This document shows, one piece after another, positions 22,351-33,259 of a stretch of DNA of 64,000 nt. The stretch comes from Bimastos eiseni. Its lineage: Eukaryota > Annelida > Clitellata > Crassiclitellata > Lumbricidae. The DNA is taken from positions 30,207,904-30,271,903 of the forward strand of contig OY365811.1 in NCBI GenBank assembly GCA_959347315.1, read 5' to 3'. Made by a program: the position numbers and the translations under genes. A model generated the notes under the pieces. It was not told where the DNA came from. It did no database searches and saw only the letters and a list, made by a program, of their open reading frames with translations. The stretch's first letter is position 1; each line of letters starts with the position of its first letter.

Positions 22351-25300
22351 TTGGTAGGCTACTATATATACAGTATACGTTTCAAATTGAAATTAGCCTT
22401 CATCCCTAGGTGGCTACACCGAAAGGCTGACTGGACGGCTTTCAAAGACGATTGCAGGGCAGAACTCACCGTCGCACACATCACCGACGATATCGAAGCG
22501 AGCCACACCAACTTCCTCGGCTCGCTGCTGGAGATCGCCACGCGGCACATTCCACGATCGACTCCTCCCAAGGAGAAGGTCAAGAGTGTGCCGTACTGGA
22601 CCGACGAGTGCACACGCCACGTCGAGGAGCGCACAGAGGCCCGCAAGAAGATGCAGAAGACCAGGCACCCGGCGGATGCTGAAGAATACCGACGCATCAA
22701 AGGAATCACCCAAAGAGTCATCAAGAACGCGCAGAAGACCTCCTGGAGAGACTACTGCACCACGCTGAGCGACAAGACCAAGCTCGGAAAAGTCTGGGGA
22801 ACGATGAGAAAGATGACCGGTGCGAGATCACGACCGGCCATACCAACTCTGAAGAAGGACGGACGCTCCTACACAACAAACCAGGAAAAGGCGAATCATC
22901 TTGGGAGGTGCTTCTCAGATGTCAGCAGCAACAGGAACCATACCGTGGAGTTCCAAGAGCGCAAATCCGCCTTTGAGGACGAGCACTCGAAGGAGCTCCA
23001 TGGGGGACAGCTGCCGGCAGACGACCAGCCCTTCAACGAGCCTCTCACCATCCAGGCTCTGACAATCGCCCTCCTGCGCTGTAGAAAGGACACGAGTCCA
23101 GGAGAGGACACCATCACCTACGAGATCCTGGCCCAGCTTCCGCATCCAAGTCTGCTAGCCTTGCTGGAGCTGTACAACGCGGTCTGGCAACATGGACGAC
23201 TTCCGGCCTGCTGGAAGAACTCCATCGTTGTCCCTATCCAGAAACCACAAAAGCCAGCCTACGACGGAAACTCTTACCGCCCCATCGCACTGACATCCGT
23301 CTTGTGCAAACTAATGGAGCGGTTAGTGACCGACAGGCTGACCTGGCACATGGAAACAAATCACCGCCTCAGCAAGCACCAGTCGGGCTTCCGCAGACTG
23401 CGAAGCTGCCAGGATCACATCGTCCGCCTTCAAGACGACATCCAACGCGCCATTCATTCAAAGCACAGCCTCACTGGCGTCTTCGTAGATTTAGAGAAGG
23501 CCTTCGACCTAATGTGGACAGATGGGCTGCTGTCGAAGCTACAGCAGCACAACATCTCCGGTCAAATGTTCAACTGGATCCGGGACTTCCTGACCGACCG
23601 ACACATCCGTGTCCGCGTCGGCTCAGAGCTGTCCGATCTCTTCCTCATGGAGAACGGATCCCCACAGGGCAGTGTCATCAGCCCTGTGCTCTTCATCATC
23701 ATGTTGAACGACATACCGGAGCCACAGGACGACGTAAGGCTTTCTCTCTACGCGGACGACAGCGCCATCTGGAGAGCTGGCCCAAACCCGGAAGTGAACC
23801 GGCGTCATCTCCAAAACTATCTGGACCAACTGAAAAAGTACTTTGACGGATGGGGCTTCAAGGTGTCGTCAACAAAAACGGTTGCCGTAGAATTTCACCG
23901 CTGCGGCACACCTGCAGCCCACCGACCGCTGAAGCTCGGGACCACTCCGTTGACCTACAACAACAACGTCAAGTTCCTGGGGGTGATCTTCGATCGACAT
24001 CTCACCTGGTGCGACCACATCAGCTACATCGCTGATCGCTGCAAGACGCGCCTCAACCTGATGCGCGCTATTGCGGGCTCGCACTGGGGAGCATCGAAAG
24101 ACACCCTCCTGATGATATACCGTGCTCTCATCCGCTCCGTCATCGACTACGGCTGCGTCGCCTACGACAGCGCCTCCAGAAACCAGAAAAAGGTGCTTAG
24201 TACAATCCAGTACAAGGCACTGAGTATCGCTTCTGGAGCGCTCCGAGGAACGAGTCTGGCTGCACTGCAGGTAGAATGCAGAGAAGTGCCACTCGACCTA
24301 CGACGCACACAGTTGATGATGGAGCTCATCACGAAGGTCAACGCGATCCCAAACCACCCGACGCAATCCATCACCAGCGGTCGGAAGCTGAAAAACACCA
24401 ATGACGACACCGACCCCATCCGCATCAAAACAAGACACATCGACCAAGAGATCGAACCACCAAAAATCAAACCGCTCGCCTGCACCACAACACCACTGTG
24501 GCTGCTGCGACCATCCATGACAGACACCACTCTGACACAGAAGATCGGCGACCTGAACGACCCTCTGAAAAAGAGGGATCTGGTCAAAGATCACATCCGC
24601 TCCTACGACGCGCGAGTGGCTGTCTACACGGATGGAGCCAAGAACGCAGCAGGTAGGGTGTCGTGCTCATTCTACGTGCCCTCTAGCGGCCACCACGAAA
24701 GCTGCCGAATGAGCGACGGCTCATCGGTCCTGGCAGCCGAACTGGAGGCCATAAAGAGGGCTGTGGAATGGGCCGCCAGCGCAGATGCACACCATCTCGT
24801 CATCTTCTCCGACTCCCTCGCCGCGATCCAGAGCGTTGAGCGACAGCAGTCCGCTGCCATACCACAGCAGCTCACGGAACTGCTCCACGTGCTGGACGCA
24901 TACGCTCAACGCACCCAGTCGACCCCAACCCTGGTCTGGATCCCCGGACATACCGGCATCGAGGGAAACGAGACCGCTGACTCCCTCTGCAAGCGAGCGT
25001 TAAACAATGACATCATCGCCATCCTGACGACGCTCGAGCTCCAGGAAGCTCGAGCGAAGTACAAAGACCACTTCCTCGGGAAGTGGCAAGCGGAATGGAC
25101 CACCTCCGACACTGGCTCGCACTACCGAGCCCTGGAGCCAAACGTCAGGATGGCCAAACAGTATAACGATCCCAACCGGAGTAAGGAAGTCATCATAACC
25201 AGACTCCGGTTGGGCCACTGCCTACTAAACCCACAGATGAAGCTGTGGGGCCGCCACCCGACCGGGAACTGCGACGAGTGCGGTGACGTCCAGGAAACCG

Positions 25301-25467
25301 TGCGCCACTTCCTGCTGGAGTGCCCGGCCCAGCTGGGCCTCCAGGACGAACTCATCCGGATGTGCGCACGGAAAAACTGGCCGTACGAACTGAGCACCGC
25401 GCTCGGTCAAACCAGCTGCTTGGACACCATCTACAAGTGGCTGGCAGTTTCTGGTCGGAAGATCTAG
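22351..25467 (+). CDS. LINE polyprotein: reverse transcriptase plus RNase H (5'-truncated)
   Basis: This is an open frame of 1038 codons ending in TAG. It has no ATG start (it opens on TTG), and the first 15 codons are flanking DNA up to the end of the target-site duplication. The reverse transcriptase domain shows SYRPIALTS near residue 308, FVDLEKAFD with catalytic Asp380, a SPQGSVISP loop, and YADD at 467-470. A thumb region follows with LTWCDHI and DYGCVAYDSA. RNase H follows with Asp761 (YTDGAK), Glu797 (AELEAI), Asp821 (FSDSLAA) and Asp877 (GIEGNETAD). The C-terminus carries C974-x2-C977-x8-H986-x4-C991, the knuckle seen at the end of I- and Jockey-like proteins. All catalytic residues are present and there is no internal stop. 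As a truncated copy it is probably unable to move by itself. Confidence 0.9.
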   Translation: MVGYYIYSIRFKLKLAFIPRWLHRKADWTAFKDDCRAELTVAHITDDIEASHTNFLGSLLEIATRHIPRSTPPKEKVKSVPYWTDECTRHVEERTEARKKMQKTRHPADAEEYRRIKGITQRVIKNAQKTSWRDYCTTLSDKTKLGKVWGTMRKMTGARSRPAIPTLKKDGRSYTTNQEKANHLGRCFSDVSSNRNHTVEFQERKSAFEDEHSKELHGGQLPADDQPFNEPLTIQALTIALLRCRKDTSPGEDTITYEILAQLPHPSLLALLELYNAVWQHGRLPACWKNSIVVPIQKPQKPAYDGNSYRPIALTSVLCKLMERLVTDRLTWHMETNHRLSKHQSGFRRLRSCQDHIVRLQDDIQRAIHSKHSLTGVFVDLEKAFDLMWTDGLLSKLQQHNISGQMFNWIRDFLTDRHIRVRVGSELSDLFLMENGSPQGSVISPVLFIIMLNDIPEPQDDVRLSLYADDSAIWRAGPNPEVNRRHLQNYLDQLKKYFDGWGFKVSSTKTVAVEFHRCGTPAAHRPLKLGTTPLTYNNNVKFLGVIFDRHLTWCDHISYIADRCKTRLNLMRAIAGSHWGASKDTLLMIYRALIRSVIDYGCVAYDSASRNQKKVLSTIQYKALSIASGALRGTSLAALQVECREVPLDLRRTQLMMELITKVNAIPNHPTQSITSGRKLKNTNDDTDPIRIKTRHIDQEIEPPKIKPLACTTTPLWLLRPSMTDTTLTQKIGDLNDPLKKRDLVKDHIRSYDARVAVYTDGAKNAAGRVSCSFYVPSSGHHESCRMSDGSSVLAAELEAIKRAVEWAASADAHHLVIFSDSLAAIQSVERQQSAAIPQQLTELLHVLDAYAQRTQSTPTLVWIPGHTGIEGNETADSLCKRALNNDIIAILTTLELQEARAKYKDHFLGKWQAEWTTSDTGSHYRALEPNVRMAKQYNDPNRSKEVIITRLRLGHCLLNPQMKLWGRHPTGNCDECGDVQETVRHFLLECPAQLGLQDELIRMCARKNWPYELSTALGQTSCLDTIYKWLAVSGRKI
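22383..22395. repeat. Target-site duplication, left copy
   Basis: CAAATTGAAATTA is identical to 25669-25681 and marks the left edge of the LINE. Confidence 0.88.
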
Positions 25468-25668
25468 GACTACTGTATATAGACAATGAACACTACCATA
25501 CAATATTATATTACTTATAAAACATTATTGCATATGAAACATTAAAACTAGAAGAGAGACACACATAAAAACACTTATCGACAATGTAAATATGTACTCT
25601 GTATAACTGTTCGTGTTTGACGCATATCATCATCGTTATGGATGCGTCGTTAAATAAACTTATATCAA
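22396..25668 (+). mobile_element. 5'-truncated I-group LINE with 13-bp target-site duplication
   Basis: This is a non-LTR retrotransposon copy lying antisense to the host gene, inside its first intron. It is bounded by identical 13-bp sequences CAAATTGAAATTA at 22383-22395 and 25669-25681, a typical LINE target-site duplication that fixes both ends. The copy starts inside the coding region, so the endonuclease end and any ORF1 are missing. It keeps the reverse transcriptase, RNase H and cysteine-histidine tail. The 3' UTR is about 200 bp with AATAAA at 25653, followed by TTATATCAA. The open frame and perfect duplication suggest a recent insertion. Assignment to the I group rests on the C-terminal RNase H domain and is inferred. 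Confidence 0.88.
25653..25658 (+). promoter_or_regulatory. LINE polyadenylation signal AATAAA
   Basis: AATAAA lies 11 bases before the LINE 3' end. The same sequence, reversed, occurs in the short copy at 21831-21885. Confidence 0.6.
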
Positions 25669-25681
25669 CAAATTGAAATTA
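25669..25681. repeat. Target-site duplication, right copy
   Basis: CAAATTGAAATTA is identical to 22383-22395 and marks the right edge of the LINE. Confidence 0.88.
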
Positions 25682-25865
25682 CAAATGAACATTATTCCCG
25701 AAAACTGATACATTAGTATTTTACAGCCTTTCATATAAGATCAGTTGTCTTTTACTGTCTCGTATTGCCTCGTACTGTCTTGAACCTAGTGTCTTGGTCT
25801 CGGCACCTCACTGTCTCGGTCTCGTCTTGGTCTTGAAGTTTAAAGTCTTGCATACAACACTGGGA

Positions 25866-26138
25866 AAGATGTACAGAAAGGCAGGCAGGCAGGCAGGCAG
25901 GCACGCACGCACGCACACACGCATCCGTGCGTGCAAGGGAGAGAGACAGCCTGACAGACACACAGACTGACAGACATACAGACAGCATGAGTGTGATGTA
26001 CATGCTTAGTGTTCAGACGCGTGCATGTGTGCGTTTACATTATATATATATACTTACATAATATATATATATCATTGTATAATATATATATATAATTGTA
26101 TAATATATATATATATATATGAATATATTGTTGGACGG

Positions 26139-26198
<60 letters not shown>

Positions 26199-26200
26199 CA
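25866..26200. repeat. GGCA/GCAC run followed by (AT)n
   Basis: GGCAGGCAGG and CACGCACGCA at 25880-25920; long (TA)n at 26040-26195. Confidence 0.88.
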
Positions 26201-26925
26201 AAGGCGGTATGCGGATGAAATAAACACTGACGCATGTAATATATTAGCGAATAAAGTGCGCTGGAAATTAATGCTTCTCTCTGATGACGATTGCAGACGA
26301 CTGATGGCCAGTGGACCCCCTCCCCATCATTCCCCTCCCCATCCTCCCTCTGGTACCCTATTTCTCGCCCAACCACTCCTTCTCTTTGCCCTGCCTGTGG
26401 CGTCGGGGACAGATAAATCTCCGGTCATTTTGAGGCGCCCTCTAACAGACATAGCGTCTCCCTCTGACGGCATTTCCCATCCATCTTGGTCGCCTGAGGG
26501 CCGAACAATCAAGCTCCCTCTGTTGATCTACTTCGTACAGAAGGTGGCGCGGAAATTACGTACGTATTGGCGCTATATAAAGCTATAAACTCCTCGCCAC
26601 GCCATGACCTGATGGACAGATGAAACGGGGTGGGGCGTGCTTTCTGAACCGTGTAAAAAGCCCCCCAGGAGTGACGCTAGTAGTTCGTTCGGCGCTTGCA
26701 TTCAATGCCCTCCACCCTGACAGATGCACGCTAGCACGCAAATAGCCCACGGACGGAATGAAGTTGGGCTGCCGTCCAGCAGCTCATCGTCTCGTGTGAT
26801 TACTATGTGAAATTCTACTCGAAGATTTTCCTGTGTGACGTTTCTGCTGTGTGAAGTTGATGTGAATTATCGTCACATGTCGAGGAGCATAATATCGCAA
26901 ACAATTCTCCCATGAATTTCTTATC
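26200..26925. other. Intron 1 segment, nothing recognised apart from a LINE/SINE end
   Basis: Apart from the repeat end at 26.55 kb, no gene or motif is recognised. A CCCCTCCCC-rich patch lies near 26320. Confidence 0.5.
26550..26592 (+). mobile_element. Short LINE/SINE 3' end
   Basis: ATTGGCGCTATATAAAGCTA carries the shared end motif GGCGCTATATAAA; little else of the family remains. Confidence 0.4.
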
Positions 26926-26929
26926 ACGT

Positions 26930-27030
26930 GATAACGATGATGATAAAGATGATGATGATGATGCTGTTGTTGTCGTTGTTGTTGTTGATGATGATGATGA
27001 TGATGACGATGACGATTACGATGACGATAA
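26930..27030. repeat. (GAT)n/(GTT)n trinucleotide tract
   Basis: GATGATGAT with GTTGTTGTT and GACGAT variants. Confidence 0.88.
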
Positions 27031-27277
27031 CCATGTCTGCGTTGAGCAGGTAAAGCTCAACGCTGTTTTGAGGTGTTGATAGACTCTACAGCCGAACATC
27101 TCAAGCATTCATGCTACGCTGGTCTAATTTGCCCTAGGATTACTCCCTTGCACTAGTACTAGAGCACTGCTCAGAAGGGTCCTAGAACAATGGTCGGAAG
27201 AGACCTAGCTCAATGGTCAGACGTGTACTAGAACAATGGTTAGATGAGTATTTCCTGGAAGCCCTAATCTTAATCTC

Positions 27278-27345
27278 TAGGTTTCTACAGCGCCCACAAA
27301 GAGGAGTCGCGGGACCCAACTTGTTCATAGGCGCTCCGTCAAAAA
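27278..27345 (-). mobile_element. Dispersed repeat, GTGGGCGCTGTAGAAA family
   Basis: The minus strand reads GCGCCTATGAACAAGTTGGG, then CTTTGTGGGCGCTGTAGAAA. It is collinear with 3850-3920. Confidence 0.6.
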
Positions 27346-27489
27346 CAAAATAGATAGCCAGGTGGGGTAAGAATTAATGAAGTTATGTGACGGTGTTAGG
27401 GAGTTTCAGTGAGAACATTCTAGATGGACTGAAGGCAGCTTATTTGGGTGTTATGTATATTCAGAAATGGTCAGAGGCAATAGTTTTGT

Positions 27490-27850
27490 TTAATACGGAA
27501 AATGGATGAAGCGACAGTAGGTGTGGTTTTGAAGACGAACACAGAACGGATTCCGCTAAGATCACGGATGAGTTGTTCGGGGAAGGCATGGATTTGGTCA
27601 AAAATCGCACCTAGGTTGCGAACGGAAGAATTTGCAGTGAGTGTGTGGTTGGATGCAGTGTCAAGGTCAAGGTTGAGGGAAATGAAGGGATCTGGAGTTC
27701 TCTTGATTTGGTAACGGATGCCCATAAATATATCTGAATTCAGCTTTAGAGAGGTACAGGGACATGAGATTAAAGGTCATCCAAGAGAAATTTCAGGTAG
27801 CCACATGGAGAAGATGATCCATGGAGTCGAAGAAGCTGCTTGGAGAGAAA
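27490..27850 (-). pseudogene. CR1/L2-like reverse transcriptase fragment (thumb region)
   Basis: The minus strand contains TANSSVRNLGAIFDQ, the SSVRNLGVIFD block typical of CR1/L2/RTE-type LINEs just after the RT palm. It is followed by a degraded LIRDLSGIRSVF stretch. Upstream, a shifted frame carries an LNADKTEF-like remnant. It is about 84 codons open, with no RT active site left. Confidence 0.6.
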
Positions 27851-28014
27851 GAGATGTCCTTGCTGTTTCTTTCGTCGTCGTCGTCGTCATCATCATATTG
27901 GGTTCACCCTATGTCAGAACAGTCATGTTTAGTCTATGACATCCAAATATAAGAACAAGAATAGTTACATCGGGCTATTGGCTTCAAGTACAGTCCATCT
28001 ATGGCTGTAAACTG

Positions 28015-28480
28015 AGGTTGGCTGATGAGATCGTCCGCATGGTAACAGGTCTGCGCCTCTGCTGGCTTGGTATTTGCCTCCAAATGAATGCCCCTACGGC
28101 GCATTTGTCACAGCAGATGGCTCGCAAGGCCCTGCATGAAATGCATGTCACACGGGACCTGGTTGGACAACAAGACACGACTTTATAAATGATAGCATTT
28201 GGCGTCGCCTCGTCAGGGTCGATTTTCCTGCAGCGACGGAGCCAGCCGGTCCCGTCAGGTCCGACGGGAAACGTCCTGATGTCATTACTCCCATCTCCCA
28301 TGGGAGAGTGGAAAGTGTCTGCCTTGGGACGTTGCTGTCATTGACACATTGGCAGAACCTTATCGTCAGCAGAGTTGCCGAGGGCGTGGATACTGAAGCA
28401 ACTGAAGTAGCGGCTGAAAGGAAAACGTGCACGGCTAGTCTAACGGCATATTGCTGTGTAAGTGCTTTTTGCCTGACAGA
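28015..28480 (+). pseudogene. Decayed retroelement C-terminal domain, copy 1
   Basis: With frame changes, the plus strand spells a TGLRL stretch, a cysteine-glycine knuckle region, NDSIWRRLVR, then TEPAGPVRSDGKRPDV, then a WDVAVIDTLAEPY block. This matches a widespread C-terminal module of invertebrate reverse-transcriptase proteins whose consensus I remember as IND-IWRAL, RSDGKRPDG, and LAWDVTVPDTFA. The RPD and WDVTV spacing after a C/H-rich knuckle resembles the PD-(D/E)XK restriction-like endonuclease of R2-type LINEs. That identification is inference. Stops and frameshifts make it a pseudogene. Confidence 0.6.
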
Positions 28481-28734
28481 CTCACGGCCCTGTAAATCAG
28501 GATCGTCTGGCTTTCTTCAACACCCTTGCCATCGTCTGGCTCAAGTAACTGGAGGCAGATGTAGAACTGCACGTCTCTACCATGCAGCGCTTATTCCGTG
28601 CTTCAATGCTTTAAGGGCTTTGCACAACACTTCAGACAGCGAGCGTGACGTGTACACGAGGACTTGTCATCTGAAGAAAATGATATCTGATTCTTCAATC
28701 CCAAGGAAATCAGATATATACCTCGTTTAATAAT

Positions 28735-29105
28735 AACAGCAACAATGACAATAACAACAACAATGATAATAATAATGATATTTAATAATGATGATGATGC
28801 CGATGACGATGACGACGGATGACGGATTACGATGACGATGACAAAGACAATGACGTTGAAGATGACGATGACAATGACGATGATGATGATTAAAATAATA
28901 ACAACAACAGCAACAACAATAGCAATATTATTTTTTCCCGGAGTACATAATTGTGATCCGTCGGGATTCAAATAACTTTGGGAGCTTGGTTCTGGAATCG
29001 TTAATCAGACGATTTTGTTTATGGAAAAAGTGTACTATTATTATTATTATTATAAATTATTTTCATTACTACTAATAATATTATTGTTGTTATTATTATA
29101 ATTGG
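28735..29105. repeat. Trinucleotide-rich tract (AAC, GAT/GAC, TTA)
   Basis: AACAACAAT, GATGACGATGAC and TTATTATTA runs, partly interrupted. Confidence 0.8.
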
Positions 29106-29537
29106 CATTATTTTATAATAAATCCAACAGACTCATAAGCTTATATGTACAGAGACAAATCAGATTGACCCTTTTCAACAATAACAATAAAGTCGCTGTG
29201 CAGTTCAGGACCTCTCAGCCTATATAGTCTCTTGACTTTTCCAATCGGAGATGCCAAAAACCGGAGTTTCTCAATCATTTCTATGTCTGTCATCTTTGGG
29301 AAATGTTTGAATAAATGTTCTTACACCCACAAAAGTATTATCATATTTGAAGGCGCTCACATCAAATTGTTACTTTTGAGCCATTACTAAAACTTCAGCT
29401 CTCATGCCTTAGGTTTAAGGTCTTTCGACTGTACATGGAAATATACTTAAAATCTAAAAATAGTCTTACGGTCATGACCCATGCTTATCCTTTTGCAGTA
29501 CAGCTACTTATAATGTATTATCAATGCATTTCATACG

Positions 29538-29735
29538 CAGCGCGGTGGCGTAGTGAGATGTTCGGTGCCTTGCGTTCGGAGGATCGCAGGTTCGAACCCA
29601 AACCGAGTCAATGCGTAGCGACCTTGGACAAGTTGCTCACCCATAATAGTATGTGAGGAAGGCAAAGGGAAACCACCTCACTCATCTCATCCCAGGATGG
29701 CGTAAAGCCAATGGACCTGCTCTGCTCCTCATCAT
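29538..29735 (+). mobile_element. tRNA-derived SINE
   Basis: An A-box-like GTGGCGTAGTGAGATG lies near 29544, and a B-box GGTTCGAACCC at 29589-29599, spaced as in a tRNA-derived promoter. A body follows with GACCTTGGACAAGTTGCTCA. The head does not fold into a clean tRNA by eye, so this is a SINE and not a tRNA gene. Confidence 0.65.
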
Positions 29736-30024
29736 CATAAATTAATAATTTTCCTCTCGTCATCTCGCACCCCGGGGTTGCGTGCATCCCAGTTTGGGAA
29801 CATCTGCCTAAAACATACAGCGAATTCCCAATTTGAGGGACGACCGAAAACGCTGGTTTCACGTTGGGCACTCGTCGCTTGCCCCTAGTTCTTTGATGAT
29901 CTCCGTGACTCTGTGTGCTAGCTTCCTGCGATTTCGACTACAACAGGGACGAATGGTGAGACTGGGAGATTGTTTCATATTTGCATTTGTTGTCATGAGC
30001 TGCTTTTCTGCTACCTGCGTTTTG

Positions 30025-30343
30025 CGATATTAAATGCTCATACGATGCCGCAAATGTATCCGGCACCGTAACATCCCAGGCCAAGTAACGACCTCTAGTC
30101 TAGGCCAAGGTATAATGGTGACTCCATCAGGCCGTCAGATCTGGAGAGACCATTGTACTCTTTGATCGCCGGTATTTTTTGTCCTGATAAGAGCTCGCCA
30201 AATCACGTCGTTAATCATGCAATGCAGTTGTTGCCTCATTTGACGAAGGAGAATCAGTGATGGCCGTTGGGACTGGCACCACATTTGCATGTTTGTGTTT
30301 TTCACGTAACGCAGTGCCAACTCCGGCTCCAATTCTTAGCACA

Positions 30344-30345
<2 letters not shown>
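30025..30345 (-). pseudogene. Decayed retroelement C-terminal domain, copy 2
   Basis: The minus strand reads INDVIWRALIRTK, then, after a frameshift, IKEYNGLSRSDG, then PDGVTIIPWP and, after another shift, YLAWDVTVPDTFAASYE. It is the same module as the copies at 28.0 and 36.9 kb, with at least three frame breaks over 320 bp. No reverse transcriptase is attached. Confidence 0.68.
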
Positions 30346-30374
<29 letters not shown>

Positions 30375-30396
30375 CGTCGTCGTCATCATCATCAAT
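30340..30396. repeat. (CGT)n/(CAT)n microsatellite
   Basis: CATCATCATCGTCGTCGTCG and onward. Confidence 0.9.
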
Positions 30397-30399
30397 ATT

Positions 30400-31498
30400 G
30401 CCGTAGCCTTAACTGTCAAGAGATTTGTACTAGGACCCGATGACAATCCTAAACCGGTGAAAATTTATCTTTTTCAGAGAAAAACAGTGCAAGCATTTGT
30501 TTTATCTCTAAGGATAAATTCATTTTTTTGCATGCTCTGTTGTTCAATTCTGGTCGACACTAGGTCTCTATGCTGTAAGTTGCGTTTTAAGAATTTTCAG
30601 TCATGTCAAAGCCAAATTTGTTTGTAGGTAGTCAAACTAAAGACGTAATTCTGAGCTTATGCGTAAAGCGTGTCAGAGCAGGTGTCGCGGGTTTCACTCT
30701 CGCCACTCCTTCTTCTTGATGACGAGAGTATCTTCCGGTTCTTTTCTCTATCACTAAGCTCAGCAACACGACTCACTTGATAGTTTTTTTAATATGTATA
30801 TTTAATTATATATATACACACCACTCATCCTATCTACAATTACTGGAATTATTAGTATTCTTTTGAAATGTTCCCAACTACGTTGATTACACTTATCGTC
30901 AAAACGACCTTGTGTCTCCCCCAGTTCCGAAACAAGTTCCTGTTCCTTCTCTTGCTACGCTATATGAATCCTTCTAGAGGCGATTTCCTTCGCCATCCCA
31001 GACGCAAAACTCGTATCTCTGTTGGACTACAGATCACCTGCAGAAACCATTACTAAACCCTGGTTGGTCGGGTCTTGGCGTCCCTAGCGTAACGTCAGAT
31101 TCCTAGGGGCGTCCAGTTACTGTTTGACTAGCGGCGGTTATGTAGTAAGGCTGGGCCTTATTAGCGTCATTGAATTCCATTTCTACAGTTATACCGCCTA
31201 ACAGATTGCACCGTTCGTGTCGGAATTGTTCCCTATTCACGATCCGTGTCAACCAGCCGGTCCAGGCCAAATCTTCAACTGATTCATGAGTTTCTTGTCT
31301 CTGGGTCGTAGAGATGGAAGGGGTAGGCATCCGCCTCGAGGTGTCGGGTTTCGCTGCTTGACATTCCGTTGATATTTGAATATTCCTTGGTGTCTGTATT
31401 GAGGCCTTCTGCTTTAGGCGAAGCCCATTGATGTCTCCCATCTCATGTGTCAGGTAGGCATTCTCATCCGTAGTCCTCCTACGCTTCTGCTGTCGATC
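30400..31498. other. Intron 1 segment, one weak open frame
   Basis: A minus ATG frame of 112 codons at 31441-31103 shows no recognised family and no splice support. A B-box-like word is near 30690. Otherwise unannotated. Confidence 0.4.
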
Positions 31499-31499
31499 G

Positions 31500-31560
31500 A
31501 TGACTTTTATATAGCGCCATCGTCCAAAGTGACGCGCGTCACAGCAGGATATCAGCTATT
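31500..31560 (-). mobile_element. Short LINE/SINE 3' end
   Basis: TTTTATATAGCGCCATCGTC is the shared end motif in minus orientation; the body is very short or diverged. Confidence 0.4.
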
Positions 31561-32084
31561 TTTATCAGTTGGCACCAGCTGTACTTCTTTGATATAACGT
31601 CTTAGAATTCCACGTAGTTGGCACAGCAGAATTGGAGATGGTCATTTATTTATCGAAGTCTTAAGAGGACCTAGCCCTTCCCAGCAGTACCTTTCAACCG
31701 CGCCGCATTTCATTCAAGGAGCGGCGAATGGAGAACACTGACACGCACACCCAATGCAAACGCTAACAACATCTGATGTTGAAATATAGCACTATATAAT
31801 AAGGCATTAAGCGAATGTCGACAGACAACAGAAGGCGACTCCAACGGCCGCCAGACCTCCCTTCATCCGCCTGTTCCTCCTTCTGACCGTCCCTCTGCCC
31901 CTTCCGATATCACCACATCCCATTCATCTACCCATTCACTACCTGCTGCCTTGCTCACGAGTGCCACCACTTAAAATCAACCCATTGTCACATACGTGTG
32001 AAGATAATACGAGTATGCGAGAACGTATTGTGTTGTTTTAGTTGACTTATATGTACAGAATTATTTTGTACTCATGCCTTACCT

Positions 32085-32195
32085 TCAGCAAGTCCTTGGC
32101 GCACAATTGCTCTGCATTACAACTGCAGCCGCGCCGTAGAGGTATGTGTGCACTTCTGAGCTGATTGTAAAAAGAGCAATATCAAATTTCAGTTG
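32085..32195 (+). mobile_element. SINE body, headless
   Basis: ACCTTCAGCAAGTCCTTGGC and GCTCTGCATTACAACTGCAG, then CGCGCCGTAGAGG. It is the same body as 53040-53165 without the tRNA-like head. Confidence 0.6.
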
Positions 32196-32595
32196 TACTG
32201 TATTGTAACGTGTGGAGCTTCTTGGTTGAGACCACGAAGTAGCCTGGGTAAATGAAAGGTGGCTAACCCAGATGATTTACAGGCAGACGAACACATACAC
32301 GCAGGTGGAAATACGCATACAAGCGAACAGACAAACAGGTGTTGCACGGACACACATACGCACGCGTTCATTAGGATTCGCACAGTCATTTTCAGTACCA
32401 ATTGTGCACTTTATATGTCTGATACTTATCCCACTAATCTGAATAATTAACTCAGCTTTTATTGTGCACTTCACGACTACCCCAGTTCCCATGCCCGCCA
32501 CGACTACCTCAGCTCCAATGCCCAGCATACGAGCAAATTCATATACCAAACCATGTGACTGTTTTAGAACCGGTAATGTTTTCCCATTACTTAGA

Positions 32596-32825
32596 TGATA
32601 TATATATATATATGTATATATATATGTATATATATATATATGCAATGTGGAAATAGATTGTAACTTTGTAAGTACGCGTCTATTAGGCTCACGCCATTGC
32701 AATGAGTTCGCATATATCTGTTCACACAGAGCCCACCTATGTGGATATATATATATATATATAAAGTGACATTTATACATCATACAATCGCATGTAGTAT
32801 AATATATATATATGTATATATATAG
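32596..32825. repeat. Three (TA)n microsatellites
   Basis: TATATATATA runs at 32600-32642, 32745-32763 and 32803-32823. Confidence 0.85.
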
Positions 32826-32949
32826 TCTATGTGTGACTTTATACGATTCATGTTCAGTTGACGGACAAATAGTCCTGAGAATCGAATTGATGTAATCAAA
32901 TGGACATCATAATGAAATCTGTCCGATACTCTTTGTCCAGATCGATCAG

Positions 32950-33255
32950 CCGCAGCACTCCTTCTTCGTCTTCTCCGTCGTCGTCGTCATCTTCTTCTTC
33001 CCATTACTTTTCTTCTTCTTCTTCTGCTCCTCCTCCTCCTCCTCCTCTTGCTCCTCGTTCTCACCAGCTTCCTCTTCCTTATCCTTCTTTCTTCTCTTAT
33101 TCTCCTCTTCCTCCGCCTTCCTCTCCTACTGATTTTAGTCCTCCTCCTCCTCCTTCTTCTTCTTCTTATTCTTCTTCTTCTTCTTATTCTTCTTCTTATT
33201 CTTCTTCTTCCTTTTCTTGTCTTCTTCCTCTTCTTCATCTTTTTCTTCATCTTCT
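32950..33255. repeat. (TTC)n/(TCC)n pyrimidine tract
   Basis: About 300 bp of near-continuous pyrimidines; all three frames are open but low complexity. Confidence 0.9.
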
Positions 33256-33259
33256 AGAA

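Larger units (their letters stand above)
20929..25863. mobile_element. Possible hAT-like element or composite with GTCTCG-rich ends
   Basis: Both edges carry clustered GTCTCG and GTCTTG words (20929-21080 and 25749-25845). The right edge, read backwards, starts CAGTGTTGTATGCAAGAC, like hAT termini that begin CAGTGTTG. The left edge starts CAGTGTCTCGG. The foldback element and the LINE lie between them. The repeats are in the same orientation at both ends and no flanking duplication is seen, so this could equally be two separate fragments. Confidence 0.3.

Noticed and set aside
22351..22395. N-terminal codons of the LINE frame as real protein
   Set aside because: They lie left of the end of the target-site duplication, so they are host DNA read through, starting at TTG.
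29538..29612. tRNA gene
   Set aside because: A and B boxes are present but no clean acceptor or anticodon stem by eye, and the SINE body follows directly.
31103..31441. 112-codon minus ATG frame
   Set aside because: No recognised family, splice sites or repeat partner; kept only as a note.
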